A stretch of DNA of 13,718 nt. It comes from Candidatus Dadabacteria bacterium RIFCSPHIGHO2_12_FULL_53_21. Lineage in GTDB: Bacteria; Desulfobacterota_D; UBA1144; Nemesobacterales; UBA2774. Location: positions 3,234-16,951 of the forward strand of contig MFCJ01000154.1 of the NCBI GenBank assembly GCA_001775255.1, written 5' to 3'. Made by a program: the position numbers and the translations under genes. Under the pieces are notes generated by a model. It had not been told where the DNA came from, did no database searches, and worked only from the letters and a program-made list of their open reading frames with translations. Shown here one piece after another: positions 1 through 7,009 of this stretch. Position 1 is the first letter of the stretch, and each line of letters opens with the position of its first letter.

Positions 1-344
1 TGAAGCTGGTCCGCGTGGGCGATTCGGGCCCGGGCGGAGTAGGCCGCTTTACCGGGTTCCTCCTCGGCGGGCTCAACGACTCGGGGCAGGTGATATTCAG
101 GTCGAGGCTCTTTCAGAACAAAAGCTCAGTCGAGGGCCTCTACCGCGTAGGTCCCGGCTCAAGCGTGGCCGCGCTCGCGCAGGTATTCCAGCCGGCCCCG
201 CCAGACGGCTCGCAGCTCTTCCGCACTATCGAGAACAGGTTCCAGGGTCCGAACAACAGCGGGCTCGCGTTTTTCCAGGCGGGTCTCATGAACGCGAACC
301 ACACTTACTCGGTGAACGATTTCGGAATCTACACCGCGCAGTGA
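1..344 (+). CDS. NxxGxxF tandem-repeat protein, C-terminal fragment
   Basis: The reading frame is open from base 3 to the TGA at 342-344, so the gene begins outside the window and only about 113 residues are seen. The fragment holds two copies of a short repeat, LNDSGQVIFRS and PNNSGLAFFQA, each fitting N-x-x-G-x-x-x-F and separated by a linker with a VGPGSSVAALAQ segment. This spacing of Asn-Gly-Phe blocks is typical of the 'choice-of-anchor tandem repeat NxxGxxF' (DUF7453-like) family, beta-rich extracellular proteins of unknown function. The first in-frame GTG (base 15) falls inside the repeat pattern and is not a credible start. The protein ends in NDFGIYTAQ; no C-terminal anchor (LPXTG or PEP-CTERM) is visible. 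Family assignment is moderately sure; function is unknown. Confidence 0.6.
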   Translation, partial: KLVRVGDSGPGGVGRFTGFLLGGLNDSGQVIFRSRLFQNKSSVEGLYRVGPGSSVAALAQVFQPAPPDGSQLFRTIENRFQGPNNSGLAFFQAGLMNANHTYSVNDFGIYTAQ

Positions 345-591
345 GGTATATTGTAAACAGTTAAAAGCCTAACTTTTTATAGTATTAGCGTCCGGGAGCG
401 GCGGGAAGGTTCTATGCCGGCTATAGGCTAAAAGTACGCCCGGTTTCTCCTGATACCAAACCGATATCCCCTGGAATATCTTCAGAGAAACCCTCTCAAA
501 GATCATAATCCATCCATAATAACACCTCCGAGTCTAACTATTTACAAGAATTTAGGCTAGTTGCAATTATATTCCCTATAAGATTAATCTA
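345..591. other. AT-rich intergenic region with a possible 45-codon minus-strand ORF
   Basis: No established gene lies between the repeat protein and the promoter of the AAA ATPase. On the minus strand, a strong Shine-Dalgarno match GGAGGTG (529-523) is followed 5 bases later by ATG GAT GGA TTA TGA (517-503). Its stop overlaps, as ATGA, the start of a second open frame of 45 codons (506 down to the TAG ending at 369), which begins MIFERVSLKIFQGISV. This resembles a leader peptide coupled to a short ORF, but I recognise no protein family and it may be chance. A 6-bp inverted repeat CGGTTT/AAACCG (441-446, 458-463) lies inside. The AT shift begins here and continues into the next gene. Confidence 0.3.
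359..378 (+). terminator. Weak terminator-like hairpin after the repeat protein
   Basis: AGTTA (359-363) can pair with TAACT (370-374) around a six-base loop, and the stem runs into TTTT. It lies 15 bases after the stop at 344. The stem is only five pairs and mostly A/T, so it is a weak candidate. Confidence 0.2.
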
Positions 592-619
592 TTGACATTA
601 TTAGTACTATGCCTATACT
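592..619 (+). promoter_or_regulatory. Sigma-70-like promoter of the AAA ATPase
   Basis: TTGACA (592-597) is a perfect -35 box. Sixteen bases later comes TATACT (614-619), a 5/6 match to the -10 consensus. The predicted start of transcription is near 626, about 25 bases before the ATG at 651. A short purine run AAGG (641-644) six bases before the ATG could serve as a weak ribosome binding site. This is the best promoter match noticed in the window. Confidence 0.6.
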
Positions 620-650
620 AATATCATAGCAGTAATCTTAAAGGCCCAAT

Positions 651-2090
651 ATGAAGAAAGTTGAAACCGAACAGCTCGTCGAAAGAATGAAAACGGAAAA
701 CCCGTGGTGGAGATCGCCCGAGGTCCTGCCGCTCTATCTCAAGAGCCTGAAACCGAGAGCTTACTTAGACTTATTTTTTCCTCTCGCAGAAAATCGTTCC
801 GTCAGGAGAGCGGTCGTACTTATGGGTCCCCGCCGCGTGGGAAAGACGGTAATGATACACCACACAATAGAGAAACTGATAAAAAATGGATTCCCGCCCA
901 CTCAAATCGCCTACTTTTCAGTAGATCATCCGCTTTATAACGGTTTGAGCCTTGAGGAAATGATCAAGCTATTTTCTGATACCAATGAAGTTGATATCAA
1001 CTCTGCCCCGACCTATATATTCTTTGACGAAATACAATATTTGAAAAATTGGGAGATCCATTTAAAAAAAATAGTTGATGATTGTCCCAATATAAAAGCC
1101 ATCGCATCCGGTTCCGCAGCCGCCGCGTTAAAATTAAAAAGCAGTGAATCGGGAGCGGGGCGTTTTACCGATTTCTTACTACCGCCTCTTACGTTTTATG
1201 AATATCTGGTGCTTGTCGGGGAGCTAAGTCTAATGAATTTAAACGACAGCCAAATGGATAAATACAATTATTATTCATCAAACGATATCGATTCGCTTAA
1301 CCGGAAATTTACTGACTACATCAACTACGGAGGTTACCCCGAAGTCGTTTTGTCCGATGAAATTAGAGAAGATCCCGCGCGCTATATTAAAAATGATATA
1401 ATCGATAAAGTTCTTCTGCGAGACCTGCCCAGCCTGTACGGTATTCAAGACGTCCAGGAGCTCAATTATTTATTTACAACCCTCGCGTTTAATACGGCGA
1501 ACGAAATATCCCTCGAAGAGCTCTCCAAGAACTCGGGAGTAGCCAAGAATACAATCAAGAAATATCTGGAATATCTGGAAGCAGCATTCCTTATAAGGAT
1601 TATTCACAGGGTCGACCGTTCCGGCAAAAGGTTCAAACGGGCCAATTTTTTCAAAGTTTATCTAACGAACCCATCGATTAGAGCGGCGCTGTTTTCTCCG
1701 GTAAAGTCTGACGAGTTACAGTTCGGCCCTCTCGTAGAAACCGCCGTATTCGCTCAATGGTTCCAATACGAAGGTGATGGTCCGCTCCATTACGCCCGGT
1801 GGGAGAAGGGTGAAATCGATTTAGTTGCCATTCTGCCCGACAGGAAATTTTCATGGGCAACGGAGGTTAAATGGTCGGATGCATATCCCGATAACATTTC
1901 GAAATTATCCCATATAGTCAATTTTTGCCATTCTAATAATCTGCCAAAGATCAGGATTACCACGAAAACGATAAAAAGGATTATTGAATACAAAAATATC
2001 TCGTTTGAATTCACACCTGCAAGTGAATACTGCTTTAACGTTGGTTATAACAGAATAAAAAGCAGAAAGAGCTTATCACTAACAGGGTAA
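651..2090 (+). CDS. AAA ATPase, AAA_14/DUF4143 type
   Basis: 479-residue P-loop ATPase of the common prokaryotic 'ATP-binding protein with DUF4143' group. Walker A is GPRRVGKT (residues 59-66), Walker B is YIFFDEIQ (122-129), and SGSAAAA (153-159) follows the second core strand. Then comes YGGYPEVV (226-233), typical of this family, and a winged-helix-like stretch around 285-312 (SLEELSKNSGVAKNTIKKYLEYL). The C-terminus has a PD-(D/E)xK-like pattern: EID (388-390) followed by TEVKW (404-408), with D390, E405 and K407 as the candidate triad. Length fits the family, and the frame is intact. Biological roles in this family are mostly unproven; many members are solitary, as here, and travel between genomes. 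The gene is visibly more AT-rich and uses more AAA, ATT and TTA codons than its neighbours, which suggests recent transfer. No partner gene is adjacent. Family is sure; function is not. Confidence 0.85.
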   Translation: MKKVETEQLVERMKTENPWWRSPEVLPLYLKSLKPRAYLDLFFPLAENRSVRRAVVLMGPRRVGKTVMIHHTIEKLIKNGFPPTQIAYFSVDHPLYNGLSLEEMIKLFSDTNEVDINSAPTYIFFDEIQYLKNWEIHLKKIVDDCPNIKAIASGSAAAALKLKSSESGAGRFTDFLLPPLTFYEYLVLVGELSLMNLNDSQMDKYNYYSSNDIDSLNRKFTDYINYGGYPEVVLSDEIREDPARYIKNDIIDKVLLRDLPSLYGIQDVQELNYLFTTLAFNTANEISLEELSKNSGVAKNTIKKYLEYLEAAFLIRIIHRVDRSGKRFKRANFFKVYLTNPSIRAALFSPVKSDELQFGPLVETAVFAQWFQYEGDGPLHYARWEKGEIDLVAILPDRKFSWATEVKWSDAYPDNISKLSHIVNFCHSNNLPKIRITTKTIKRIIEYKNISFEFTPASEYCFNVGYNRIKSRKSLSLTG

Positions 2091-2162
2091 AAACGTGCAT
2101 ATTAGATTATAATCAGATATAGGCTGAAGGGATTCTAATCAAGCGGATTTAGAAACGTCACG

Positions 2163-2402
2163 CTAAAACAAATCCTGCTGGGCGTCTTCGAGAAGAACTT
2201 TTTTAAGCAGGCTCTTGGCGTGGATGATCGCCTTCTCCTTTATCTCCTCGAGGTCGCTCGATTCGTTGGCGAGCGGGAAGGAAAGCGATATGAAAACGGT
2301 GTCCGAATCCGTCTCAAAATCCTCGAGCTCTATAGTCATATCTATGAGGAACGCCTGTTCGTCGTCCGTGAGCGTAATGTTCTCAACCTTGTATTGAATC
2401 AT
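2163..2402 (-). CDS. Small hypothetical protein (79 aa)
   Basis: A complete 79-codon frame starting with ATG at 2402 and ending in TAG at 2163. The protein is acidic. It appears to have three or four beta strands (residues 2-45, with alternating hydrophobics such as FLIDMTIEL and TVFISLSFPL) followed by a charged helix (50-76, LEEIKEKAIIHAKSLLKKVLLED). No signal peptide, Cys or catalytic motif is visible and I do not recognise a family. There is no convincing Shine-Dalgarno before the ATG. It is convergent with the AAA ATPase (72-bp gap) and divergent from the metal ATPase across a 360-bp gap. Its GC content is like the resident genes, so it is not obviously part of the AT-rich island. The coherent secondary-structure pattern makes it a likely real gene. 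Confidence 0.55.
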   Translation of the reverse strand: MIQYKVENITLTDDEQAFLIDMTIELEDFETDSDTVFISLSFPLANESSDLEEIKEKAIIHAKSLLKKVLLEDAQQDLF

Positions 2403-2762
2403 AGAAGTACCGCGTCAAGCTCTTTAAACATGTTCGGCAATGCGACAATTAATTGAGTAAACCCGATTGACGTCGTCCGTGTCTCAGGACACGGATCGAT
2501 ATCGATAAAAACCCCTGCTCACTTTGATTATATAAGGCTATTGATAAATTTTCAATTAACGCCCGGTAAAATCTCGATAAAGCCCCCGACGCAGTGACGT
2601 GTTGACGATAAAACACCTCGCCGTGGTGCCAAATGCCCCGTTTTTTTTGTTCTATATATGGACTGGTGTATTATTCTTGCGGGGGACCACTAACACATAT
2701 TTCCGGTCACAGCGTGAACCTGAAAATTCTGGACGAAATAAATTCGGAGGCTCGATCCGGCC
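2403..2762. promoter_or_regulatory. Divergent intergenic region upstream of the metal ATPase
   Basis: This 360-bp gap separates two divergent genes and is rich in symmetry. It holds a 10-bp palindrome CAATTAATTG (2446-2455), an 8-bp stem hairpin TCCGTGTC/GACACGGA with a four-base loop (2476-2495), and, abutting it, a 12-bp palindrome ATCGATATCGAT (2495-2506). The hexamer GATAAA recurs at 2504, 2543, 2576 and 2607. A candidate plus-strand promoter is TTGTTC (2647-2652), 16-bp spacer, TATTAT (2669-2674). No protein-coding gene in it is credible. The palindromes could be operators for a metal-responsive regulator, but no regulator gene is adjacent, so this is inference. Confidence 0.4.
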
Positions 2763-5087
2763 ATGCGTGATACCCGTTTCGTTAACCGCGTAGTCCTCGT
2801 GCTCACTCTCTCCGGCATATTGGCGGGGCTCGCGGCGCACTTTCTGGAAATGCCGGACATAGCGGCCTGGGCCTGGGCGGGAGCCACCGCCGCGGCGCTC
2901 ATACCACTCACGCTCATCGTCGCGCGGACGCTCTACTCGGGTAAGCTGGGCGTGGACGTGATCGCGCTCATAGCGATGGCAGGGTCCCTCGTCCTGGGTG
3001 AATACCTGGCGGGGGCAGTGATCGCGGTCATGCTCTCGGGCGGCCAGGTGCTGGAGGAGTACGCTGAATTGAGGGCGCGGAAGGAGCTATCGGCGCTCAT
3101 CGGGCGGACTCCGCGGACGGTGAACAGGCTGGACGGCGACACCGTAACCACAGCTCCGATCGAAGATGTCAGGCCCGGAGACTTCCTCATGGTCAGGCCG
3201 GGCGAGATCGTCCCTGTAGACGGCGTCGTCATAGGCGGCTCCGCCGTGTTAGACGAATCGGCCCTCACGGGCGAGTCGAAGCCCGTCGAGCACAGGGACA
3301 GGGACCAGGTCCTGAGCGGCACTGTGAACGCCTCTCAGGCACCGTTCAAAATGAGGGCGACCGTCAGCGCCGGGGAGAGCGTATACGCGGGGATAATAAG
3401 GCTCGTCGAGCAGGCGCAGGCATCCAAGGCGCCGCTCGTCCGTATGGCCGACAGGTACGCGATATTCTTCCTCCCGGCGACGCTCGCCGTCTCCGCCTTC
3501 GCGTGGATAATATCGGGCGACCCCGTGCGCGCCCTCGCCGTCCTCGTGGTCGCTACCCCCTGCCCTCTCATACTCGCGGTCCCCGTCGCGATAGTGTCGG
3601 GGCTCTCGCGTGCGGCGCGCCGCGGCATCATCATAAAAGGCGGCGGGGCGCTCGAAACACTCGCCCGCGGCAAAATCCTGGTGCTCGATAAAACCGGGAC
3701 CATAACGAAGGGCGAGCCTCTCCTGAGCGGCGTGGAGAGCCTCGGGGATTACGACCCCGACGAACTACTCAAGCTCTCCGCGTCCCTCGATCAGGTCTCT
3801 CCGCACGTGCTCGCGCGGCCCATTGTCAAAGCCGCAATCGAGCGCGGACTCTACCTCAGCTTCCCCGAGGATGCCGCTGAGGAATTCGGCTCGGGGATCA
3901 GCGGCACCGTCAACGGCAAAAGGGTGAAGCTCGGCAGGATGGACTGGGTGCTGAGCGGCGCGCCCCCCGACCCCAGGGCGGACCGGCTGCACAGAAGGTC
4001 TTTGCTCGACGGCTCATCGTGCATATTCGTATCGGTCGACGGCGTGCCGGCAGGCGCGCTGATACTGGACGACCCGGTGAGACCCGACGCCCCCCTGACT
4101 ATCCGCGCGCTCAAGCGGGTCGGGTTTCAGAGAATAGTCATGCTGACGGGTGACCATAAGGACGTCGCCCAGTCCGTGGGCGCTGCCATAGGCATCGACA
4201 AGGTGCTAGCCGAGCGCTCGCCTCAGGAAAAGGTGGACGCCGTCCTCACGGAGCGCTCCGAAGGCGTAACCATAATGGTGGGGGACGGCATCAACGACGC
4301 GGCCGCGCTGGCGTCCGCGGACGTGGGCGTGGCCATGGGCGCGAGGGGGGCGACCGCTTCCTCCGAAGCCGCGGACGTCGTTCTGATCGTCGACAAGCTC
4401 GACCGCCTGATAGAAGCCGTGAGCATAGCCCGGAGGTCGCGGTCTATAGCGTTCGAAAGCATCGCCGTCGGTATGGGCCTTTCGATAGCAGCGATGCTGG
4501 CGGCCGCAGCAGGGTTCCTCGCGCCCGTTACGGGCGCAATTTTGCAGGAGGTAATAGATACGATAGTCATCCTGAACGCGCTCCGCGCGCTCAGGGACGG
4601 GAAGCAGAAGGGCCACCTGGACCCGGAAGCGGCCAGGATAGGACTCCAGTTCCGGGACGAGCACGAGAAGCTCATGCCCGAAGTCAAACGCATCAGATAC
4701 GTTACCGACAGGCTCGATACCATGCCCCCCGAGACGGCTCTAAAGGAGCTCAGGGAGATCCATACTTTTTTGGCCGAGCGGCTCCTCCCGCACGAGAAAG
4801 CCGAGGACGCGGTCGTATACCCGCTCGTGGCGGACATAATCGGGGGGGAAGACCCGACTGCCACGATGAGCAGGGCTCATATCGAAATAAGCCACCTCAT
4901 CAAGGTCTTCGGACATTTGCTGGACGGGATGCCGGCTGAGGGCCCGGGCCCTGAAGACATACGTGAGCTGAGAAGGATACTCTACGGTCTCTACGCGATA
5001 CTCACCCTCCATTTCGCGCAGGAAGAGGAATCATATCTGGCATTAATAGAAGAGCGTATGAAGTCTGACAAGGATGCGGAGGGCTAG
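2763..5087 (+). CDS. P1B-5-type metal-transporting ATPase with C-terminal hemerythrin-like domain
   Basis: 774 residues; an inner-membrane P-type ATPase that should export a transition metal using ATP. Visible motifs in order: TGES in the actuator domain (169-172), TPC in the ion-path helix (265-267), phosphorylation site DKTGT (D309), TGDH (462-465) and GDGIND (507-512). Hydrophobic segments lie near 7-24, 38-55, 62-95, 236-280 and 564-606. The usual His-Pro of the P1B nucleotide-binding domain appears as His-Val (SPHVLA, H348). There is no N-terminal CxxC metal-binding domain. After the last helix comes a helical domain (about 625-765) with H634, H667, HEKAE (H677, E681), H706, H711, H750 and E754, matching the hemerythrin di-iron ligand pattern. 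TPC plus C-terminal hemerythrin defines the P1B-5 group (Nia of Sinorhizobium meliloti, linked to Ni and Fe). GGAGG (2746-2750) lies 12 bases before the ATG, a slightly long spacing. Substrate Ni/Fe is inferred from the family; a Co or other metal is possible. Confidence 0.9.
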   Translation: MRDTRFVNRVVLVLTLSGILAGLAAHFLEMPDIAAWAWAGATAAALIPLTLIVARTLYSGKLGVDVIALIAMAGSLVLGEYLAGAVIAVMLSGGQVLEEYAELRARKELSALIGRTPRTVNRLDGDTVTTAPIEDVRPGDFLMVRPGEIVPVDGVVIGGSAVLDESALTGESKPVEHRDRDQVLSGTVNASQAPFKMRATVSAGESVYAGIIRLVEQAQASKAPLVRMADRYAIFFLPATLAVSAFAWIISGDPVRALAVLVVATPCPLILAVPVAIVSGLSRAARRGIIIKGGGALETLARGKILVLDKTGTITKGEPLLSGVESLGDYDPDELLKLSASLDQVSPHVLARPIVKAAIERGLYLSFPEDAAEEFGSGISGTVNGKRVKLGRMDWVLSGAPPDPRADRLHRRSLLDGSSCIFVSVDGVPAGALILDDPVRPDAPLTIRALKRVGFQRIVMLTGDHKDVAQSVGAAIGIDKVLAERSPQEKVDAVLTERSEGVTIMVGDGINDAAALASADVGVAMGARGATASSEAADVVLIVDKLDRLIEAVSIARRSRSIAFESIAVGMGLSIAAMLAAAAGFLAPVTGAILQEVIDTIVILNALRALRDGKQKGHLDPEAARIGLQFRDEHEKLMPEVKRIRYVTDRLDTMPPETALKELREIHTFLAERLLPHEKAEDAVVYPLVADIIGGEDPTATMSRAHIEISHLIKVFGHLLDGMPAEGPGPEDIRELRRILYGLYAILTLHFAQEEESYLALIEERMKSDKDAEG

Positions 5088-5109
5088 ACTGCGGCAGGAA
5101 GCATGAGTG

Positions 5110-5718
5110 TTACTGACCGGGCGAGGGCAGCGCCGCCTCGTTATTCCCGGTCTTCTTTTTAATGGAAAGCTCCATGCTCTCGAACATGACGCCGTGATTG
5201 CAATTCCCGTTCTCGCCGTCGAGGCTCTCCCTTATCGCGGTCACTCCGTCCGCCCAGGTAGTCGAATACCTGAGCTTGCCGCTGCAGACAGACTCGCCGA
5301 ATTTCCCCGGGTCCTGCACTTCCTCCCCCTCTGCCCAGACCACTTCGTCCTGAGCCGGGGTTCCGTGCTCGTTAATGAGAAAATCCTTGACCTTGTCGTA
5401 GTCGCTTATGTAGGAATTGGGGTCCTCGTACGAGCCCTGTATAAGGTATCCCGCCCTTATGAGCTTGTCCCCGTCGAACAGGTATCCGACGATCACGGGT
5501 AATCCCTCGACCTCACCCCTGTATGTGATTACCTCGGGATTATCCCCTGTCGGGGCAATGTCTTCGGACGCCTTGACCTGCTCGCGGCTCATGCCCCAGG
5601 TCGTTTTCCTGAAGGTGAATTCCCCGCCCTCTTTCGTCTTCGAGTCATTCCCGTCCCTGCAGGAGACTGCCGCGAACCCGAGCGCCGCCGCAAACACCAA
5701 AAGTAAAAACTTTTTCAT
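5110..5718 (-). CDS. Putative lipoprotein (202 aa)
   Basis: Starts with a classic lipoprotein signal: MKK, a hydrophobic core (residues 4-16), then the lipobox AVSC with the modifiable cysteine at C20, followed by a polar linker (RDGNDSKTKEGG). The next stretch, FRKTTWGMSREQVKASE (36-52), is the 'WGMSxExV' opening seen in many small exported bacterial proteins of unknown role. The rest (60-185) alternates strands and short helices and holds C145 and C173, which could form a disulfide. The expected location is the periplasmic face of a membrane. GAGGGG (minus strand, 5733-5728) stands 9 bases before the ATG and supports the start. It converges with the metal ATPase, only 22 bp apart, and so shares no operon with it. 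Lipoprotein status is well supported; function is unknown. Confidence 0.8.
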   Translation of the reverse strand: MKKFLLLVFAAALGFAAVSCRDGNDSKTKEGGEFTFRKTTWGMSREQVKASEDIAPTGDNPEVITYRGEVEGLPVIVGYLFDGDKLIRAGYLIQGSYEDPNSYISDYDKVKDFLINEHGTPAQDEVVWAEGEEVQDPGKFGESVCSGKLRYSTTWADGVTAIRESLDGENGNCNHGVMFESMELSIKKKTGNNEAALPSPGQ

Positions 5719-5950
5719 CCTTTAAATCCCCTCTTCTTAATTGTCGGTTGCGCATTACGTTATACGCTGTCCCGCCGGGCCGTAATCCGCACACGAAATT
5801 CCATACGAAATATTACACGGTTTTTTATACGCCGGCGTTTAGGACCGGCGTACGACTCCTGAGCGAGTGATGCGGATAACCCGCCGGTACGCTGCGCATA
5901 CCGGCCGCTCGGATATATCACGCCGGCTGGTTACGTACTATTCTCGAACT
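5719..5950. other. Intergenic region with two GC-rich hairpins
   Basis: TACGCCGG (5828-5835) pairs with CCGGCGTA (5845-5852) over a nine-base loop, and GCCGGTA (5883-5889) pairs with TACCGGC (5899-5905). Both are perfect. Neither is followed by a T tract in the sense needed for a Rho-independent terminator on either strand (the T6 run at 5821-5826 precedes the first on the plus strand). They may structure the transcript between the two minus-strand genes. No gene is seen here. Confidence 0.4.
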
Positions 5951-6205
5951 TCAGTAATCCGAATTACCCTTTCCGAACTCCTGCAGCACCTCATTTATCA
6001 CCTCGTCCGAGGTAGCCCTGAGAAGCTCGTCGTAATGATCCAGCAGCTCCTCGCGGCTGACGACTCCCTTGTCGGTCAGCAGCTTTTCAAGCGCAGAGAT
6101 CTTTATCCTGTCGGTAACTATTGCCCTTACGAGGTCGAGGATCAGCCTCCACTGCGTATCGCCCCCCAAAAGCTCGTAGAGCTGCTTTTCGTTGCCCTTC
6201 TCCAA
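5951..6205 (-). CDS. Small helical hypothetical protein, TTG start (84 aa)
   Basis: The frame starts at TTG (6205-6203). No ATG lies upstream in frame before a stop, and GGGAGGG (6218-6212) sits six bases before the TTG, a near-ideal ribosome binding site that fixes the start. The 84-residue product (MEKGNEKQLYELLGGDTQWR...) is predicted almost wholly helical: residues 5-32, 33-46 (DRIKISALEKLLTDKG), and 50-82 (SREELLDHYDELLRATSDEVINEVLQEF). It has no signal peptide, cysteine or catalytic motif. The middle resembles the general 'L-x-x-L-L-x-x-K-G-V-x-x-x-E-E-L' helix-turn-helix-like hairpin found in many proteins, which is not diagnostic. It lies in the same direction as the lipoprotein, 232 bp upstream of it. 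Function unknown. Confidence 0.6.
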   Translation of the reverse strand: MEKGNEKQLYELLGGDTQWRLILDLVRAIVTDRIKISALEKLLTDKGVVSREELLDHYDELLRATSDEVINEVLQEFGKGNSDY

Positions 6206-6441
6206 ACCCGACCCTCCCTTAACTCCGAGTAACCAGTTTTACTCCAAGGCCTTCTTTCAATGCCCGTGCTCACATAGAGCAAATGCGGGAAACTGCCCGC
6301 GGCGGTACATTATACCGACCCAAATCAAATTATATATACATTATCCCGCCCGGCATAGTGCGCCGGAAAATATTGAGAATTACCTATATCTCCGGGCTCC
6401 CGAGAGCGCCCGTATAGATATCAACGGAATGAATTCATGAT
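6206..6441. other. Intergenic region with promoter-like AT patches
   Basis: No gene is seen. The minus strand holds TATAAT (6314-6309) and a TATATATAAT-like patch (around 6340-6325), plausible -10 elements for the small helical protein, but no matching -35 box was found at a usual distance. GCGGG/CCCGC (6285-6300 region) can form a short hairpin in the leader. Confidence 0.3.
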
Positions 6442-6538
6442 ACCGGAGAAATGTGCTCAGGAAACAGCCGGCGAAGAAAAACGCTCACATCAGAAGGTGT
6501 GAAAATTCAGGATAAAGCTGTACGGATATTTCTCCGGT
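6442..6538. repeat. 11-bp inverted repeat enclosing nested stems
   Basis: ACCGGAGAAAT (6442-6452) is perfectly complementary to ATTTCTCCGGT (6528-6538). Between them ACAGC (6464-6468) can pair with GCTGT (6517-6521), and TCACAT (6485-6490) with GTGTGA (6497-6502, one G-T pair), giving a nested, elongated fold. On the minus strand the inner hairpin is followed by GCGTTTTT, so part of it may act as a second terminator behind the gene at 6590-6943. It could also be a small structured RNA. One 11-bp inverted repeat at this distance could occur by chance in a window of this size, so confidence is low. Confidence 0.3.
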
Positions 6539-6541
6539 TAG

Positions 6542-6564
6542 AAAAACGCGCCCCGTTAAGGGCG
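6542..6564 (-). terminator. Rho-independent terminator of the small secreted protein gene
   Basis: On the minus strand CGCCC (6564-6560) pairs with GGGCG (6553-6549) around a six-base loop, and CGTTTTT follows directly (6548-6542). The hairpin lies 25 bases beyond the TGA at 6590 of the gene it would terminate. The stem is short but fully G/C. Confidence 0.5.
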
Positions 6565-6589
6565 GCCGCAGAGTGACCGCGTCGGGTCT

Positions 6590-6943
6590 TCAATGCTTCC
6601 AGGCGGCAAGGCCCTGGCAGACGACGGTAAACCAGTTCTGCGGGTATTCCCTTTCGAGGTTCCAGCTCATGTTGAGCACGGAGTTCGCACCGACGAGTAT
6701 GGCCTGGTCCTTGAGCGCGTTTATGCACTGGCCTACGTACATGTGTTCGTTATACTCGAACTCCCACGCCTCCCTGAAGTGCCGCTGGCTCTTGCCCGTG
6801 ACGTATTCGACTGAATCGTACTGTTCGATTTCGTCGGGAGCGCCCATCTCCTCTATGAATACGAACTCGCGGAGATTCTCCCACGCGCCTGCGATATTCG
6901 CGCATGTAAAAAAAAGAAGCAGTGCCGCAACGAATGTCCTCAT
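6590..6943 (-). CDS. Small secreted protein (117 aa)
   Basis: The frame is open further upstream, but the start is placed at the ATG at 6943 because AAGGAGG (6958-6952), an excellent Shine-Dalgarno, lies 8 bases before it and because the protein then begins with a signal peptide: MR, a hydrophobic core (3-17) and AGA before W21 as a likely cleavage site. The mature part (about 97 aa) begins WENLREFVFIEEMG and has two cysteines (C73, C109) that could form a disulfide. It includes a helix-strand segment GQCINALKDQAILVGANSVLN (71-91), reminiscent of the 'A-x-x-x-G-A-N-A-V' strand-helix of RcsF/YbjQ-like small envelope proteins; the resemblance is weak. Its own promoter, leader and terminator suggest a single-gene transcription unit. 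Expected in the periplasm or outside; function unknown. Confidence 0.75.
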   Translation of the reverse strand: MRTFVAALLLFFTCANIAGAWENLREFVFIEEMGAPDEIEQYDSVEYVTGKSQRHFREAWEFEYNEHMYVGQCINALKDQAILVGANSVLNMSWNLEREYPQNWFTVVCQGLAAWKH

Positions 6944-7009
6944 ATCATCATCCTCCTTCCGTATATAAAAAGCTTGACCCGTATTCGGGATCATAGCCCG
7001 AACGTCTAT

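Noticed and set aside
2476..2506. Hairpin considered as a Rho-independent terminator
   Set aside because: No T run follows the stem on either strand; it lies between divergent promoters, so an operator or other element fits better.
2599..2793. 64-codon frame starting at GTG before the metal ATPase
   Set aside because: It overlaps the ATPase start out of frame, lacks a ribosome binding site and matches no family.
4206..4864. Two long minus-strand open frames (152 and 213 codons) opposite the metal ATPase
   Set aside because: They lie wholly antisense to a gene with clear motifs; high GC makes stop codons rare, and the products are low-complexity Ser/Ala/Arg-rich.
6944..6994. Upstream start for the small secreted protein
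   Set aside because: The AAGGAGG 8 bases before 6943 and the signal peptide directly after it decide for the internal ATG.
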